Assembly: GCA_016165875.1 (NCBI GenBank)
Contig: JABBOT010000035.1
Location: forward strand, 2,386,760-2,450,759
Direction of reading: 5' to 3'
Length of the DNA stretch: 64,000 bases
Source: Acanthopleura granulata
Lineage: Eukaryota > Mollusca > Polyplacophora > Chitonida > Chitonidae
Position numbers and translations under genes: made by a program. Positions 10,897-22,734 of this stretch are shown one piece after another. Under the pieces are notes generated by a model. That model worked only from the letters and a program-made list of their open reading frames with translations. It was not told where the DNA came from and ran no database searches. Numbering within the stretch: position 1 is the stretch's first letter; every line of letters begins with the position of its first letter.

Positions 10897-13800
10897 CTAA
10901 AAATTAGAAGATAAAGCCCATAATACAACAGGCTCATATTGCATGAATAAATTGTAACTGCAAGCCTGTGGATTTCACCGGAAGGATTGTTGACAAAATG
11001 TGATGACAAAATCAGGCATTTTAAGGCATTCAAACAACTAAAAACAGCTTACCCCTAATTCTTCAACCTTTTCAACCACCTCTTCAACAAACATTTTCAA
11101 ACATTCTGACAGAAGTATGGGATGTAGAGAAATAATTTGCACAGTTTTATGAAGCTCTCTTCTTTAATCACACAGAAAAATCATTTTCAGCATCAAGGAT
11201 GAAGATTTACAGCATGTATCAGACTTACAATTGTGTCTGTGACTATTACAGTTACTCATTTTGTATGATTCTGAGATTTCCATTGGTCTTAAAAAGGTGG
11301 TTGAAGTTACGTTATGATATCCTGATATCCTGCTGGAAAAATATAAGTTTCAGCACCAAAAATACCTTGTAGCATTTAAAGATTTTTTTTTGTCTCTAAA
11401 AATGCACTTTTTGCACAAATTTTGGGGTCAAATATAGTAAAAAATGATTATTTAAATGGCAAGGTGCAGAGGTTCACCCCTTCCCACACCCTTCATGTTC
11501 TTTACATGTAAGCTGTTACCGAAATTATGAGGTGAGGCTTGAAGATAGCCATGCTTAAAGCTAATTGTAACCATCCAACACAAAACTTAGAAATTGATTG
11601 TAATAACACACGACGTCATTTATGAAAAGTTTGCCAGAAATCTGAGTAACAAGGTTTGGTGATAGAGGGCTTACTACGGCAGTTTTAAAGAAAGAATAAA
11701 TGATCACGATTCCATATCGGCACTATTTGCTGCCATGTCGCCCGTGAAAGCATGTTGAAACCAGATGAGACATCTATTGGTGTGTGATGAAGAGAATGTC
11801 AAAAATCAAATCAAATAAACAGATATTTTGAAAACGATCTAAAAAAAATTCAAATTTCACATAAAATGCCAAGAGCACTCTAATATACTTTAAAAATATT
11901 AACATATGAACTTGTACGGTGAACTCTCTCAACACGGACACCTTAATTAGCCGACATCTTGTCACAGCCGATAACATCTCGTGATCCCTTTTCTGCGCCA
12001 TTTGACAGTAATGTTAATTGCCTTCAATAAACTGACTTTTGTCTATTCTGAACACCGACAGTGGTTTGAGGTACAAACATTTCCAGTGAGGGTTAATCTG
12101 TCTTGTCTAATCTGACACAGCGTGTCACACGACGTCCGACAGAGTCGAAGTCTGGCTTCAACTTGCGTGCTTGCCAGCTGACTGAAGATCAGTGGGAAGG
12201 GAGATAATCTGCTTATGTGAACTCTGCCCACTACAGCATGTGGTGATCTCCTGCTTTAATACTGTACCATACCTGCTGCGCAGATCAGAGTTTAGTCACT
12301 CTGTAAGTGAAAGATGAGTCTGACACTGAGTAGCTCAGTGACTGAATAAAAATGCCTCAAAGAACAATTGGCGTCACAATGTCCCCTGCTATTGCCCTGG
12401 CAACATCCGACCATGGCCAGTAGACCAGCGAATCCTCGCCATGTGGAAATGAACTTGAGTGATAAAGTTCAACTTATTCAATCTTACGAAACATTCTTTA
12501 AGCCCACACAAACTTAATTAGCTCACAAGTTTTCAGTTGGCCATTCCACTGTGAGTGACATCCTAAAAAGAAAAGTTTTATTTGAACGAATACGACATCA
12601 CCACGGAGGACGTCATAGACATCGACCAGACAACCGACGCTGAGGCTACTTTTGGGCCAGAGTGCGAGGCTGAACTGCTGACGAATGCAACAGATGATAC
12701 AACACAGAAAGATTTTGAGGAGGATCCCGTCAATGGAACAATGGGGGCTGAGATGGGTTACTCTGAAGTCTTAGCAAATTTACAAATGCTTTCTGGCTTT
12801 TTTCTGCATCAATCCAAATCATGAGCTCCATCACCGACGAGATGATAGTATGCCAGTGCATGAAGAAGCAACAATCTACCCTCGATCGATTTTTTGTAAA
12901 GTAATTCTGCGTATGTACTAAAGTAAGGTACAGATCAGTCTCTTTCCACAGTTTGTTGGTATGCATCACTGCGCTCTATAACAAGTTTAATTCAATTATA
13001 TGTACGTACAGTACACAACAACATGTGTACTGTACGTACACTGCCCATGTTCTGTCCCGAGTACAGTTGATTTACACAGAGTTTACTGTATAACAACTCT
13101 TATTTTAAGAATTGGCCTAATCATTAAATAACAGTTTCCGCACTAATGGTGTTAAATATAAAGCAATTTGAGAGTGTCTTTTTTCCTGTCTCACCTTAAT
13201 GATAAGAACCTCGTCCACAGTAAGGTGATCTGGGTCACTCTGTGTGGCATCGTCCGTGACGACAGCGCTCTCCAAAGGACCATGTAGGTCCACCAACACC
13301 TTCAGCTGGGCGCGGCGGTAAAACGTGTCATGGTCCTTCCCCAACAGACAGTCAAGCAGCTTTGACAGGGGCCAGGCAATCACAAACAGAATGCCCATCA
13401 ATATATACACAAACCTACAATCCCAAATGAAAAAGAAATGAGAAACTTACACCAGTCCTACAGTAGTGATATCTTACATGTACCATTCAAAAATTCACAA
13501 GGGCCCTCCATGGCTGAGGGGGATACCGTGCTATCATCATGACAGCATTTGTGATGACAGTCCTATGGCCATGCTTGAATTGACTGTCTTTTCCATAGAC
13601 ATATTACCTTTCATTGCCCATAAATTTCATCTGTATTAACAGGAGCTTATACTTGCATCTAGAAAAACATTTTAAGTTCTAAACCTAAATCGAAGTAGCT
13701 GCTGATATTGTCCTGATTAAATGCTACTTTTTTAACAAGCCATACAAGGCCGTCATATTTGAGGCGTGCTCTCACACTCCCACACCTGGTCACCTCTGAT

Positions 13801-16800
13801 ACAAAATCCAGAGGTGTGGGGAGTGTGAATCTAGGTTTGCAAATCTCATTCCTGGTCTTCTGCAAGGGATGTGATAATCACACTCCTGGTCTTCTGCAAG
13901 GGATGTGATAATCACACTCCTGGTCTTCTGCAAGGGATGTGATAATCACACTCCTGGTCTTCTGCAAGGGATGTGATAATCTCACTCCTGGTCTTCTGCA
14001 AGGGATGTGATAATCTCACTCCTGGTCTTCTGCAAGGGATGTGATAATCACACTCCTGGTCTTCTGCAAGGGATGTGATAATCTCACTCCTGGTCTTCTG
14101 CAAGGGATGTGATAATCTCACTCCTGGTCTTCTGCAAGGGATGTGATAATCTCACTCCTGGTCTTCTGCAAGGGATGTGATAATCTCACTCCTGGTCTTC
14201 TGCAAGGGATGTGATAATCTCACTCCTGGTCTTCTGCAAGGGATGTGATAATCACACTCCTGGTCTTCTGCAAGGGATGTGATAATCACACTTCTGCTCA
14301 AAAACAAAAGCCTGCATACATTTTTTCACGGAACTGTGACTCAGAATGAATGAATCAAACAATGGTTGTGGCTAAATGCCACAGCTATTTGTGGTGCAAT
14401 GTTATTTGTGGTGATGTAGGAAGTGTGGGGTTTCGTAACGCGGCATTTGACAACAAGTTTACATTCAAATATACATGTATAGTATCACTTACGGTGTAAG
14501 GGTCGCTCCAATAGCCAATCCAAACCGAGTGCAAAGTGCCTGGGGAAACACCCTGCAACAAGGAAGCACATTTCCAATAAATTCAAGTCAGAGCAGTGCC
14601 ATTTATAACATATTTCCCCATGTAAAGAAGGTAACTGACAGTAATACATGTATGGGCATGTAGAAACAAGGTAAGAAAGTTGTAGTAATAATTAACACGT
14701 CAAAAACATGACATAAGTTGTGAAATTTCCTCTGTACGCAGTAGAACAGACCAGCCCTAGAAATTGAGACTGAAAAACTAATCACCCACAGGTGAAATTC
14801 TGACATAAGTTAACAATTATAACACAAACCTTTAAATCTAAATACAGTTTTATTACACGGCATGATATATGCAGAAGTTCTAGGAAGCCTTTTAGAGTAG
14901 CATGTCACTATTCATGCATGTCAGTTTCTCTTGATCACATCATGCCTTCCCGTAAACACACGAGGTCCTGACTGTAATGTAATGTGATGCCTCATGATCT
15001 ACATGATGTACCCTATGTCTTCCCTTTTTCGGGACACCTGGTCTGCCTTTTTCAGCAAATGTACGTAACAATGTAACAGGAATACCAAGTTTCATTTTTC
15101 TCCCTTGATTGGTCCATCTAAAGTCTAATTACCACCATATTCACATTTTTACTTTTTCAGAACAGCTGGGAAGGATGTATAATATATGTCATATTTTGCT
15201 TTCAGTAGAGCTAATATCTGTCTCAGTGATCAGTAGAATTAGCACTGTGGTAATAGAGGGCCAGGCCTGAGCAAATGAAGACCTGCTCCAGTTCTTAGAG
15301 AACTGTACTGTGCCTGGTTTCATGATACATACTGGCATTTATAGCCAAGTTCACTTCCTATCTCTACAACACACGTTGTCATGGCAGTCAAGGGCTTACT
15401 TAGCTATGTGCCTTCAGAAAACTGAGGCCTGACCTACATTGATGTGTACATTGAACGTTTTGGTTTTATATGAATGAAGTAAGCCTTATGTAACAGACAT
15501 GACAACTTGGCTCAGTATGTTACTGTACAACATTCATATATATATATATTACATATATATATATATATATAGGTGTATATATAAGGTGTTTAAAATATAC
15601 AACTGTTTGGTTGTTACCATTTGATAAAAATTTGAAAATTATCCAAATATCCTGCTAAATAACTTAAAGGGCAAGACCAAGGATTTTTGACTTCGTTTCA
15701 GTCGTTTCTAGATCCTCTTTCATAAACATAACAGACAGAGGTGTGCTGTTATCTATTTGCCAAATACATTTGCATCCGTTATATCAGAGGCTTTTTCCCA
15801 ACGCTTAAGTGCAACATGTCGTGCATATGTAGTTGATTCCTGTTTATGAATCTGCATGTTAAAGTCACACCTTCCTGCGGACAAACGCCGTATTCGCAGG
15901 CCTATAACCTTAGCCTATGTATGCCTTCAATGTAGCATTAGAACAGCAGATTTTGTTTTGCTTTGCAGAAGCCCTCTATATGGTGTTTTTCAACATACTA
16001 GATGAAAGCACACTTTTTTGGCATAATATAGCTTTAAGGGCAGGAACTCACCTGTATAAATGCGTATTAGTAATTTTAACATTCATTATTTCAACAAAAT
16101 ATGACCAACTTTGACAAATCATATGATGTCTGACGATCGCACTTGCCTGTCTTCAATTAAATCACACACAACCCTTGGAACATGTACTCAATGATGGTCA
16201 GGTTAAATAATAATAATAATTAAATCTAAATCAACTACACTACGATACAACTTATTTTTTTTATCAGTGATGGAATTTCTGTCTATATCTAAATTATATC
16301 TTGAGTCTGGTATTGCACTGGTGTGAGACTTCTGGGTCATTATGCTGCGTTAGCGTTCAAACCATCTGAGCCACTTGGAAGGAACTCAGTCTGCCTACAG
16401 TTGGTTTCACAGTGATATATGTATAATATAATATAATATATTTATATGGATATAAATAAATGTATACAGATTCTTTAATATCAGTGTGCGCAATGATGAT
16501 CAAAAAAAAAACAAAACAAACCAACAAAAACCCCTACTCTCCAAATAGAAGAACAGCACTGACAGAGACACAGATTGCCGTTATGGGGTCGGAGATACGG
16601 TCCAGGAAGATAGGCATAGCTTCAACTGCAGCAGCATTGGCCAGTAGCAGAGTGACCAGCAGTAGATGATGTCTTTGTACGACTGGCAGGATTCTGGAGG
16701 CATACTTCTTCTCTTTAGGTGATCCTCCTTCCTTGAGGATCTTCAGGCTCATCATATCCAGGGAAAGCAGACCCATAGTGAGGCCAGACACTAGCCCTAA

Positions 16801-18455
16801 ACAAATTAGTCATGCTGATAATTGCAATCCCAAAGAAAGGCAAAAAACCTATATGCACGTGTACATTTAAAGGGGATGTGCGTAATCAAATTCCTAGCTA
16901 TGGAAATCACTGGCCAAGCTACAGGTTCATGTAATGTGTGAGAAAGTTAGACCCTAATGAACTGGAGCACTTTAATGCGAAAATCTTTTACAAACAGCAA
17001 TTAATAACGCGTACCCTAGAGAAGACTGAAAAACGACCCAAAAAAAAAAAAAAACTCGTCAAACATATTAAGATGTCAACATTAACAGGGTGTTGGTGCA
17101 TCTACTTACAACACACATAGAGTTACACAAACCAAGCAGTACATTTCTGTATGTACATGTATTTTAAAAACTGGCTGTGATTTCTCCAGTGGCCTTCTGA
17201 AGATCCCATTTTTGTCTAGCAAGAAAGGAAAGGTTGTGTCTGAATTGTACATATTGGAGAAAATTCTGCAGTTGTTTCATTCTTTTAGCCACATGTGTGG
17301 TATTGCACAACTATGCAAATAGTATCTACCTGAAGTGATTATGAATAAATTGACCACAAGTACATGCTAGACAGCATCTTCAGTTTTGAATTAAATGTAC
17401 TGCAAAATGTTACTACACTTATATCAACAACTGTCGCTTTTCTGTTGCTTCCACTAACATGAAGAAGTTAACATATCGTTTGGATGTGTACCTACCCTAT
17501 TTCGGCTAAACTTTAGTCTACAACAATTCACTTTCAGACGTGCATAAAGGCCTTAACAAAATACTTTCTATGTCAATACTAAAGTTTTTCTCATAAAAAA
17601 TAACCAAACTTCATATTTATTAAAAAAAAATAATAATAATAACTCTTACATGGCCCAATAAAATGGATGAATCAATCAGTGTCAATAAAACTGTGTAACT
17701 TGAAAAAAGAAAAAATGTATAGAGGATATGGCACGGTGAAGGCTGAATACCATGAATATTGTTCGATTGACAGGTCGAAATGATAACGCACAAAACGTGA
17801 AGCGTCGAGTGGGTTATGATTTCTACCTCTCACGACAACAATATTTATGGTATTCAGCCTTCAATGTGCACCATTCTATTTATTATTTATATCCTAACAG
17901 TTTGATGATTTTGTGCAATTTAAAGAGTTTTTGACATTTTTTCCAGCCACCGGCTGTCACAGACATGCCTACAGCATGATGTCGTGCACATGACATGTTA
18001 CATGACGTCGTGTATCCTTGCGTCTTCTTGAGAATGTAGCAGTTGACTAAACTTGCATTAGGACGTCATTCCACCGAGGTCAGATTGGAACTTAATAAAC
18101 AAAATATTTCTTTTTTCACGTTCATGTCTCTGGGTATGAAATATCAAAAAGTAGTCTTCCAATCAAAATGTGATATTTCACTGCAGTGAAAATAACATTC
18201 TTATCAGTGAAGGAAATACTGGAATTTCATGGATGTATTAATAATAAATAAATTAACATTACAACAACATATATACTAAATAAGCTTACCAGCCAACAAG
18301 ACCAAAGCCACATATATCCCCAGATAAATCCAGAACCATTCATCATGGTAGTTCAGTCTCGGCTCTGGGTGGACATACAGGGTTCCGTTGCATAGGATAC
18401 TCTCCTCCCCAACAACTGTACAGTTCAGTGTCTCCTTAATGTTCATACTCATCAT
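10789..18455 (-). CDS. CNNM/ACDP-type metal transporter (DUF21 + CBS), 5' part of gene
   Basis: Five coding exons join in frame: 18290-18455, 16538-16796, 14493-14552, 13195-13414, 10789-10896 (813 nt, 271 codons). All introns have GT and AG ends and phases agree (1, 2, 2, 0). The protein starts MMSMNIKETL at 18455, with a short extracellular part containing NCT and NGT sequons, then the DUF21/CNNM transmembrane domain: first helix around FWIYLGIYVALVLLAG, then GLTMGLLSLDMMSLKIL, then LLLVTLLLANAAAVEAMPIF, the family's LLFGEVFPQALCTRFG, and a last helix in FVYILMGILFVIAWPL. The first part of the CBS pair follows (DKVVEDAMLPLKDVYML). Known: CNNM proteins act at membranes in Mg2+ transport, their CBS pair binding Mg-ATP. 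The second CBS part and any C-terminal cyclic-nucleotide-like domain are not in the window or not found, so the gene is incomplete at the left. Which CNNM paralogue it is cannot be settled. Confidence 0.9.
12413..12824 (+). pseudogene. Tigger/pogo-like transposase relic without catalytic domain
   Basis: Seen: an N-terminal piece from the ATG at 12413 with MNLSDKVQLIQSYE and, after an in-frame TAA, LAHKFSVGHSTVSDILKRK. This is the CENP-B/pogo-type helix-turn-helix that binds transposon ends. It is followed directly, in another frame, by an acidic 80-codon stretch (DVIDIDQTTDAEATFG and on) like the C-terminal tail of Tigger transposases. The DDE catalytic domain that should lie between is absent, so this is an internally deleted copy on the strand opposite to CNNM. 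Terminal repeats were not clearly delimited. Confidence 0.6.
13001..13040. repeat. perfect 17-bp inverted repeat (hairpin)
   Basis: TGTACGTACAGTACACA at 13001-13017 and its exact reverse complement at 13024-13040, with a 6-nt loop ACAACA. It lies just outside the Tigger relic and may belong to its end or be a separate palindrome. Confidence 0.8.
13195..13414 (-). CDS. CNNM coding exon, last helix and linker
   Basis: 220 nt between TTGTAG|G and AAG|GTGAGA. It encodes the last membrane helix, then a cytosolic linker (KVLVDLHGPLESAV and the acidic DDATQSDPDHLT) ending in the VDEVLIIK that leads to the CBS domain. Confidence 0.9.
13415..14492. other. CNNM intron with minisatellite
   Basis: Intron; about 40% of it is the 34-bp tandem array at 13850-14290. 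The rest is unique-looking. Confidence 0.6.
13850..14290. repeat. 34-bp minisatellite, 13 copies
   Basis: Unit CTGGTCTTCTGCAAGGGATG plus TGATAATC[A/T]CACTC. Copies start about every 34 bp from 13852 to 14260 and are almost identical; the main difference is CACACTCC versus CTCACTCC. Units abut with no spacers, so this is not a CRISPR array. The minus-strand open frame across it is a by-product of the repeat (three units make 102 nt). Confidence 0.95.
14493..14552 (-). CDS. CNNM coding microexon
   Basis: 60 nt between TGCAG|G and CC|GTAAGT. It encodes EVFPQALCTRFGLAIGATLT across the junctions, which is the conserved DUF21 end. It is too short to appear as a free-standing ORF; it was found by following the phase from the neighbours. 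Confidence 0.88.
15535..15585. repeat. (TA)n microsatellite
   Basis: Mostly TA dinucleotides interrupted by TTACA. Confidence 0.9.
16311..16378 (-). repeat. SINE fragment, tRNA-like head, minus strand
   Basis: Contains GGGTCATTATGCTGCGTTAG and CATCTGAGCCAC, the reverse complement of the tRNA-like head that is complete in the copy at 25715-25978. Confidence 0.55.
16538..16796 (-). CDS. CNNM coding exon, DUF21 core
   Basis: 259 nt between TTTAG|GG and GA|GTAGGG. It encodes most of the DUF21 membrane domain, including SGLTMGLLSLD and RHHLLLVTLLLANAAAVEAM, the strongest family signature in the window. Confidence 0.93.
16797..18289. other. CNNM intron with foldback repeat
   Basis: No exon seen. 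It contains the inverted repeat at 17731-17873 and A-rich runs near 17040 and 17620. Confidence 0.6.
17731..17873. repeat. foldback/MITE-like palindrome, about 140 bp
   Basis: GAAGGCTGAATACCATGAAT (left arm) pairs with ATTTATGGTATTCAGCCTTC (right arm). Symmetry continues inward (GAAATGATAACGCAC against GTGGGTTATGATTTC). No ORF. It is probably a non-autonomous foldback element. Confidence 0.75.
18290..18455 (-). CDS. CNNM coding exon with start codon
   Basis: 166 nt, starting ATGATG; the exon itself extends to an acceptor at 18577-18578 (exon from 18576). The donor reads G|GTAAGC. The first ATG was chosen because the upstream exon part (18456-18576) is read as 5' UTR and the hydrophobic DUF21 start follows at the normal distance. 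Confidence 0.85.
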
Positions 18456-18576
18456 GTAGTGAGTTCAGAGTGACCAACACATCAAGCTGACATATTGTAC
18501 AGGCTGTGCTTCTAGGCCTGCATCAAACAGCACATGTTTCGCAACTTCAAGTCTGTTGCTTGTCTTCTCATTTCAA
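18456..18576 (-). other. 5' UTR part of CNNM exon 2
   Basis: Upstream of the ATG the exon runs to a strong acceptor, a long T-rich tract followed by TTACAG at about 18582-18577. This implies at least one upstream non-coding exon. Confidence 0.5.
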
Positions 18577-18691
18577 CTGTAAAAAAAAAAAAGAAAAAAA
18601 AAATGAACATACTGAATTTTCTAGATACAGGAAGTGATCTAAAACTGTGTTAAAAATGTGATAAACAAAGACATTTCCTGACAATAAGCCT

Positions 18692-18846
18692 CTCTTGAGA
18701 TCACGCCGGTTTTGGACACGAGACAGGGTGGGGGCTCTCCTGCCCATGCAACAATAACAACAACATTTTTAACCTCCGTGAAATCATAGTATTTTGCGAG
18801 AGCCTCTACCCTGTCTCGACCAAAACCTGAGTGATCTTGAGAGACC
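18692..18846. repeat. inverted repeat with ~50-bp arms
   Basis: The left arm has GGTTTTGGACACGAGACAGG followed by GTGGGGGCTCTC. The right arm, read in reverse complement, has GGTTTTGGTCGAGACAGGGT then AGAGGCTCTC. Loop about 56 bp. MITE-like. Confidence 0.7.
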
Positions 18847-19813
18847 TCTGCAATGCCGATTCAGCTCATGAAATAAGCATGCTTTGGTCAGCAACCAGAT
18901 TACACATAATCATCATAAGTATTTCACAGGTGACAAAAATTTCAACATAAATCTTAACGTCTGTCAGGAAAATTTATGTCTGAAGAGACAGTCTCTAGAA
19001 GTTTACATACATATCTCTTAGGTATATACACAGTGTGGTTAGCTGGAGTGTAGTCTGCTGGTCAGTTGTACATGTAGTTAGACATAAGGGGTGTGGGGCC
19101 TTCCCAATATGGCTGTGACCTGATTTGGAAAATTTCCCAGAGACTGATAAAAGTGCTTTAGTCAAGCTAGTCCCACACATCCTATGTTAAAAACTATTAA
19201 AGACCTCTCAGAACATTATGTTTTTGTACTACACAGCCAGTACCACAGGTACACATGTTAGGTCTGGTCAGTTTCATACATGTTGGTGGAAAAATAAGTT
19301 ATGGTACATATGGGTGTGTCACGTACACACTCTTCCATAGCCAAGGTATGTAGAGCCAATGTAATAACAGGGATCATGGTCAGATAAGGAAACCAAGAAT
19401 TTAAGTTTGTAACCATAAAAGAAATATTACTGAGATATTATCCTATAGAAGTTTTCCAGCATGATTAGCAGAAAACAGGCAACATTCCCATCGATCCCAT
19501 ATCGATTTACGGATACTTTGCAGTCAGATGTTTTTCCTACAAGCAGTCACCTGAGAAAATTCTGGAAAACACACATGTTGTTATTATATAATGCTTACGT
19601 TAATTTCACTCTGATTTACCACTCTACACATATATCCACATAATATATTCTGCAAATCAGAAGAAAATGGACTGACAGGCACAAACATATTAAATAAAAT
19701 TACCAGTGAGCACTGTACATTTTTAGCTTTCCTTTTTTCACATACTTGCTCACAGAGAGCAACAGAACTATATCACAAGTACACTAGTTCAAGCAGATGG
19801 CCGTTGGGTCTCA

Positions 19814-19858
19814 TTTTAAAATTCTGACATTTTTGCCATGAATGTCAGAATTTTAAAA
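19814..19858. repeat. perfect 18-bp hairpin
   Basis: TTTTAAAATTCTGACATT and its exact reverse complement with a 9-nt loop. Confidence 0.85.
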
Positions 19859-20158
19859 CACCGGTAACACACTGAGTCCATCTTGATGAGATTAAATATA
19901 CATAAAATCTATGAGCAAGCAAATGTTCAATCTGGTTCTGGAACCACGATGATGACACCATACATACAATCCTGGAATTATGAATAATGCCATTACACCA
20001 TTACTCCTGGGCCCTTTTTAACCGTGGGCAGACTGTTAGGGGGTTACGCAGTGACCAGTCTACGACATGTATGATCTGACAGTCACCTGTCAGGCACGAA
20101 AATGGCTGAAAAACAGCACATTCAAACCCCGTTTGCACATGCACAAAGTACACCTTAC

Positions 20159-20300
20159 CTACTCTGATAGAAGAGACAGGCTTGTCCGCTTGGAGCACGA
20201 GAGAAACAGACGCTGCCAGACGTGAACACTGACAGACAGTTTTTCGCTGTTAAACATGCCTGAGCGGCGAGCTACCGGTATTGTGAAGTCACCTTGATAC
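20159..20300 (-). other. candidate non-coding first exon and promoter side of CNNM
   Basis: The minus strand has a consensus donor GTAG|GTAAGGTG at 20159/20158, below a more GC- and CpG-rich stretch. This fits a first exon spliced to 18576. The 5' limit is unknown; no TATA box was identified. Confidence 0.35.
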
Positions 20301-20755
20301 TTCCGTCGGCCTACTTCCGGGACAAAGCGAAGTTCTCTGTACCTGTTTGGTGGTGGTGATGGTGGTGGGGGTAGGGGGTCTAGTAGCTTATAGTGGTGAT
20401 GATCCATAAAAATCACTGACATTTCAGGTGGGCCCAAGATCGCTGTATCAATCTGTACCTGCACATGTTCATTCACTCTCCGTCATGTTTCGGAGAGATG
20501 TCTGCCGGCTGTCCGTTGGCTTGTAATGTTCAGGTGCATTGCACACAACCCCTCCCTCTCCCTGCCTGTCAACATAGCGGCCTATCAAAAATTTACGGAC
20601 AAAATTCTGACAAATGTGTATTTTATAATAGGTGCAAAAACAATATACAAATTTATAGTTTACCACCTACCAATGTGCTGCAGTATTATCCAATTATACG
20701 CATTTACATAATCACTTGGCAACCTTCAGTTCCGATCTGTGTTTTACAAACAAAC

Positions 20756-20810
20756 ATGTCGCCCAACAAGCGACGGGTCTGTCCGGCTTTGCTCCAGGCA
20801 GTCATATACT
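20756..20810 (+). CDS. candidate first coding exon of an unknown plus-strand gene
   Basis: An ATG in a fair context (A at -3) opens MSPNKRRVCPALLQAVIY and runs straight into a consensus donor ACT|GTAAGTAAC at 20811. It lies about 600 bp from the CNNM first-exon candidate, transcribed the other way, as at a two-way promoter. No following exon was recognised before the IAP gene. Could be chance, or an upstream exon of IAP. Confidence 0.2.
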
Positions 20811-22734
20811 GTAAGTAACTCAACACCATACCCTGGTAACATTTTTCAAAGTGCCAAGACTACTTCTACAGTTGCCTAAGTTGTGGAACAAACTGGTATG
20901 GGGTGTAAAAAGTCAAAAACTGCCCTCAGTGACAAATGGATGCAGTCGTTTGTACGGGCTGTCAGCTGGTATAAATAACTGTCAGGATAACGATTCCTGT
21001 GTCTTTATAATTAAATGCTTTTTAATATTTATTGTTTAATGCAAAATGTTGATGTCAAGTACATCATGCATGAAGGCGTATACAATTATGGTTCATTTTG
21101 CTGGGACGAACTGTCACACGCACATAGTGTATAAGCTACACGTATGATATCAATAATAGCGATGTAATTCAAAGTCTTTTTTTTTTTTTTACAAGGGTGC
21201 AGACAATGATAGGAAAGCTCCCAGTTTCATTTATAAGAGCTGTAGCATTACCTACATTGCTGAATAAACTATAAAGGCAATAAAGGTCTTTCTGGAACCA
21301 GTGACCCGATATAAATTTTTAAAATATAAATAAAAGTAAATGCGAACAATAAGGCCGTCTGTCAATCAACACTCGTTCAAATATTACACTATGGTTAAAG
21401 GTACACCTACGGCATGGGAATAAATCGTTTATTTCACAAATAACTATATACCGAGGCGAAGCAAAAATATTAGACTGTAAATGTTTTATTGTCATTTCTT
21501 TGCAGATTGCATTCTCCGACAAGATGTTAGGTGCATTGCGGCAGTATGTTCAAACAAGTTGAACATGCTACATCACTATCGAGACTTACGAGGATCACTG
21601 AGAGTTATGCAGATCATAAGGGGATGTTAACTGCACGCACACCTTAGACAAAAACAAGGTAGATACAAAGCAAATAATCTGTTCCTTCATTCCAGGAGGG
21701 AAACTTATAACAATGTATTTCAGTGTCAGTGTTTTATGAAACGCAAAAGTGCAAAAAATTCAATGATAGATTTGTTAGGTCATGTAATTTTGGAATTTTA
21801 CTTGTCAGAATGTAAAATCATGCAAGTTAAACCAAGGCAGTTACTCTTTCTTGCAAAACAAAGTTGAAAATGTGCTCTCCAACAACTTCCAAGTTACCAT
21901 TCAAGAAACCATGCATGTCATAATTCCAGACGCACATGACTATCCATACATGACGTTCGTTACCTCATGAGCTGATAGCATCATGCTTTGGAAGGGGAAA
22001 GGACATGCAGTTAGCATTTTAATTTAGAATGATTAGAACAGACCGTCTGAAAGTGACGCCATATACCCTAACTATGAGGTCATGTGTACAGAATACCAAA
22101 CTTGAACTTACCTTGGATGAGATTTGTTCCTTGGCATGAAGTATTTGTTTTAGAAACAGTTGTGTCTTTCTGAGAAATGCGTTCTTGCATCGTATATTAA
22201 ATACGTGCTAAAATAAAAAGAGTCAATCTATTGGTGTGTTTGTCTAAATTTTTTTACGACAAAAACTCTACCAAATTTAAAGCAAAATTCATGTCTGTTG
22301 TTAATATTTCTTGCTTTGTATTTTTTCCCCCTGGTATTCCATAGCCACTATATAGAATATATATACTTGGTTCATGCCTCAGTATCTGTCCATAAATGGT
22401 TGATTTAAGATAGAAATTAGGAATGATTGTGTTTTTGTGTCGCACATGTTGGCCTGAAGTGTCACTGAACCGCACAGGGTCTTTGAGCATCTAGCTTGTC
22501 TGATATACATGAGTTTAAGTGAGGAATCCACCTGAGGCACACAGGGACATGAGCCAAGAAGGAATTGTCTGTGATGGAAACTTTCCTGCATGGTAAGTGT
22601 TCTTGAGATGTTTATATAACTCAAACACATGAGGTGTAACACAAGGTGTCTTTTTAGCTCGCATGTACTAAGTACAGGCGTAGCTTATGTCGTCCCCTGA
22701 GCAACGGCACTGGCGTTCAATAACAGGGAAAGCA

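Larger units (their letters stand above)
10897..13194. other. CNNM intron holding a Tigger/pogo relic
   Basis: Intron between coding exons. Besides the transposase relic at 12413-12824 and the hairpin at 13001-13040 it is AT-rich unique-looking sequence. Confidence 0.6.
14553..16537. other. CNNM intron
   Basis: No exon seen. It holds the TA repeat at 15535-15585, a SINE head at 16311-16378 and an AATAT-rich run near 16420-16450. Confidence 0.6.
18577..20158. other. probable first intron of CNNM
   Basis: Between the candidate non-coding exon and exon 2. It holds inverted repeats at 18692-18846 and 19814-19858; no coding exon seen. Confidence 0.4.

Noticed and set aside
11040..11110. Possible extra CNNM exon (minus strand, Glu/Val-rich with a GTAAGC donor)
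   Set aside because: Neighbouring CNNM exons at 13195 and 10896 join in phase 0 without it and it matches no part of the family.
13912..14121. 69-codon minus-strand ORF in the minisatellite
   Set aside because: Open only because three 34-bp units make 102 nt; repetitive peptide, inside a CNNM intron.
13850..14290. CRISPR-like array appearance
   Set aside because: Units abut without unique spacers, the genome is animal, and the unit is a simple 34-bp minisatellite.
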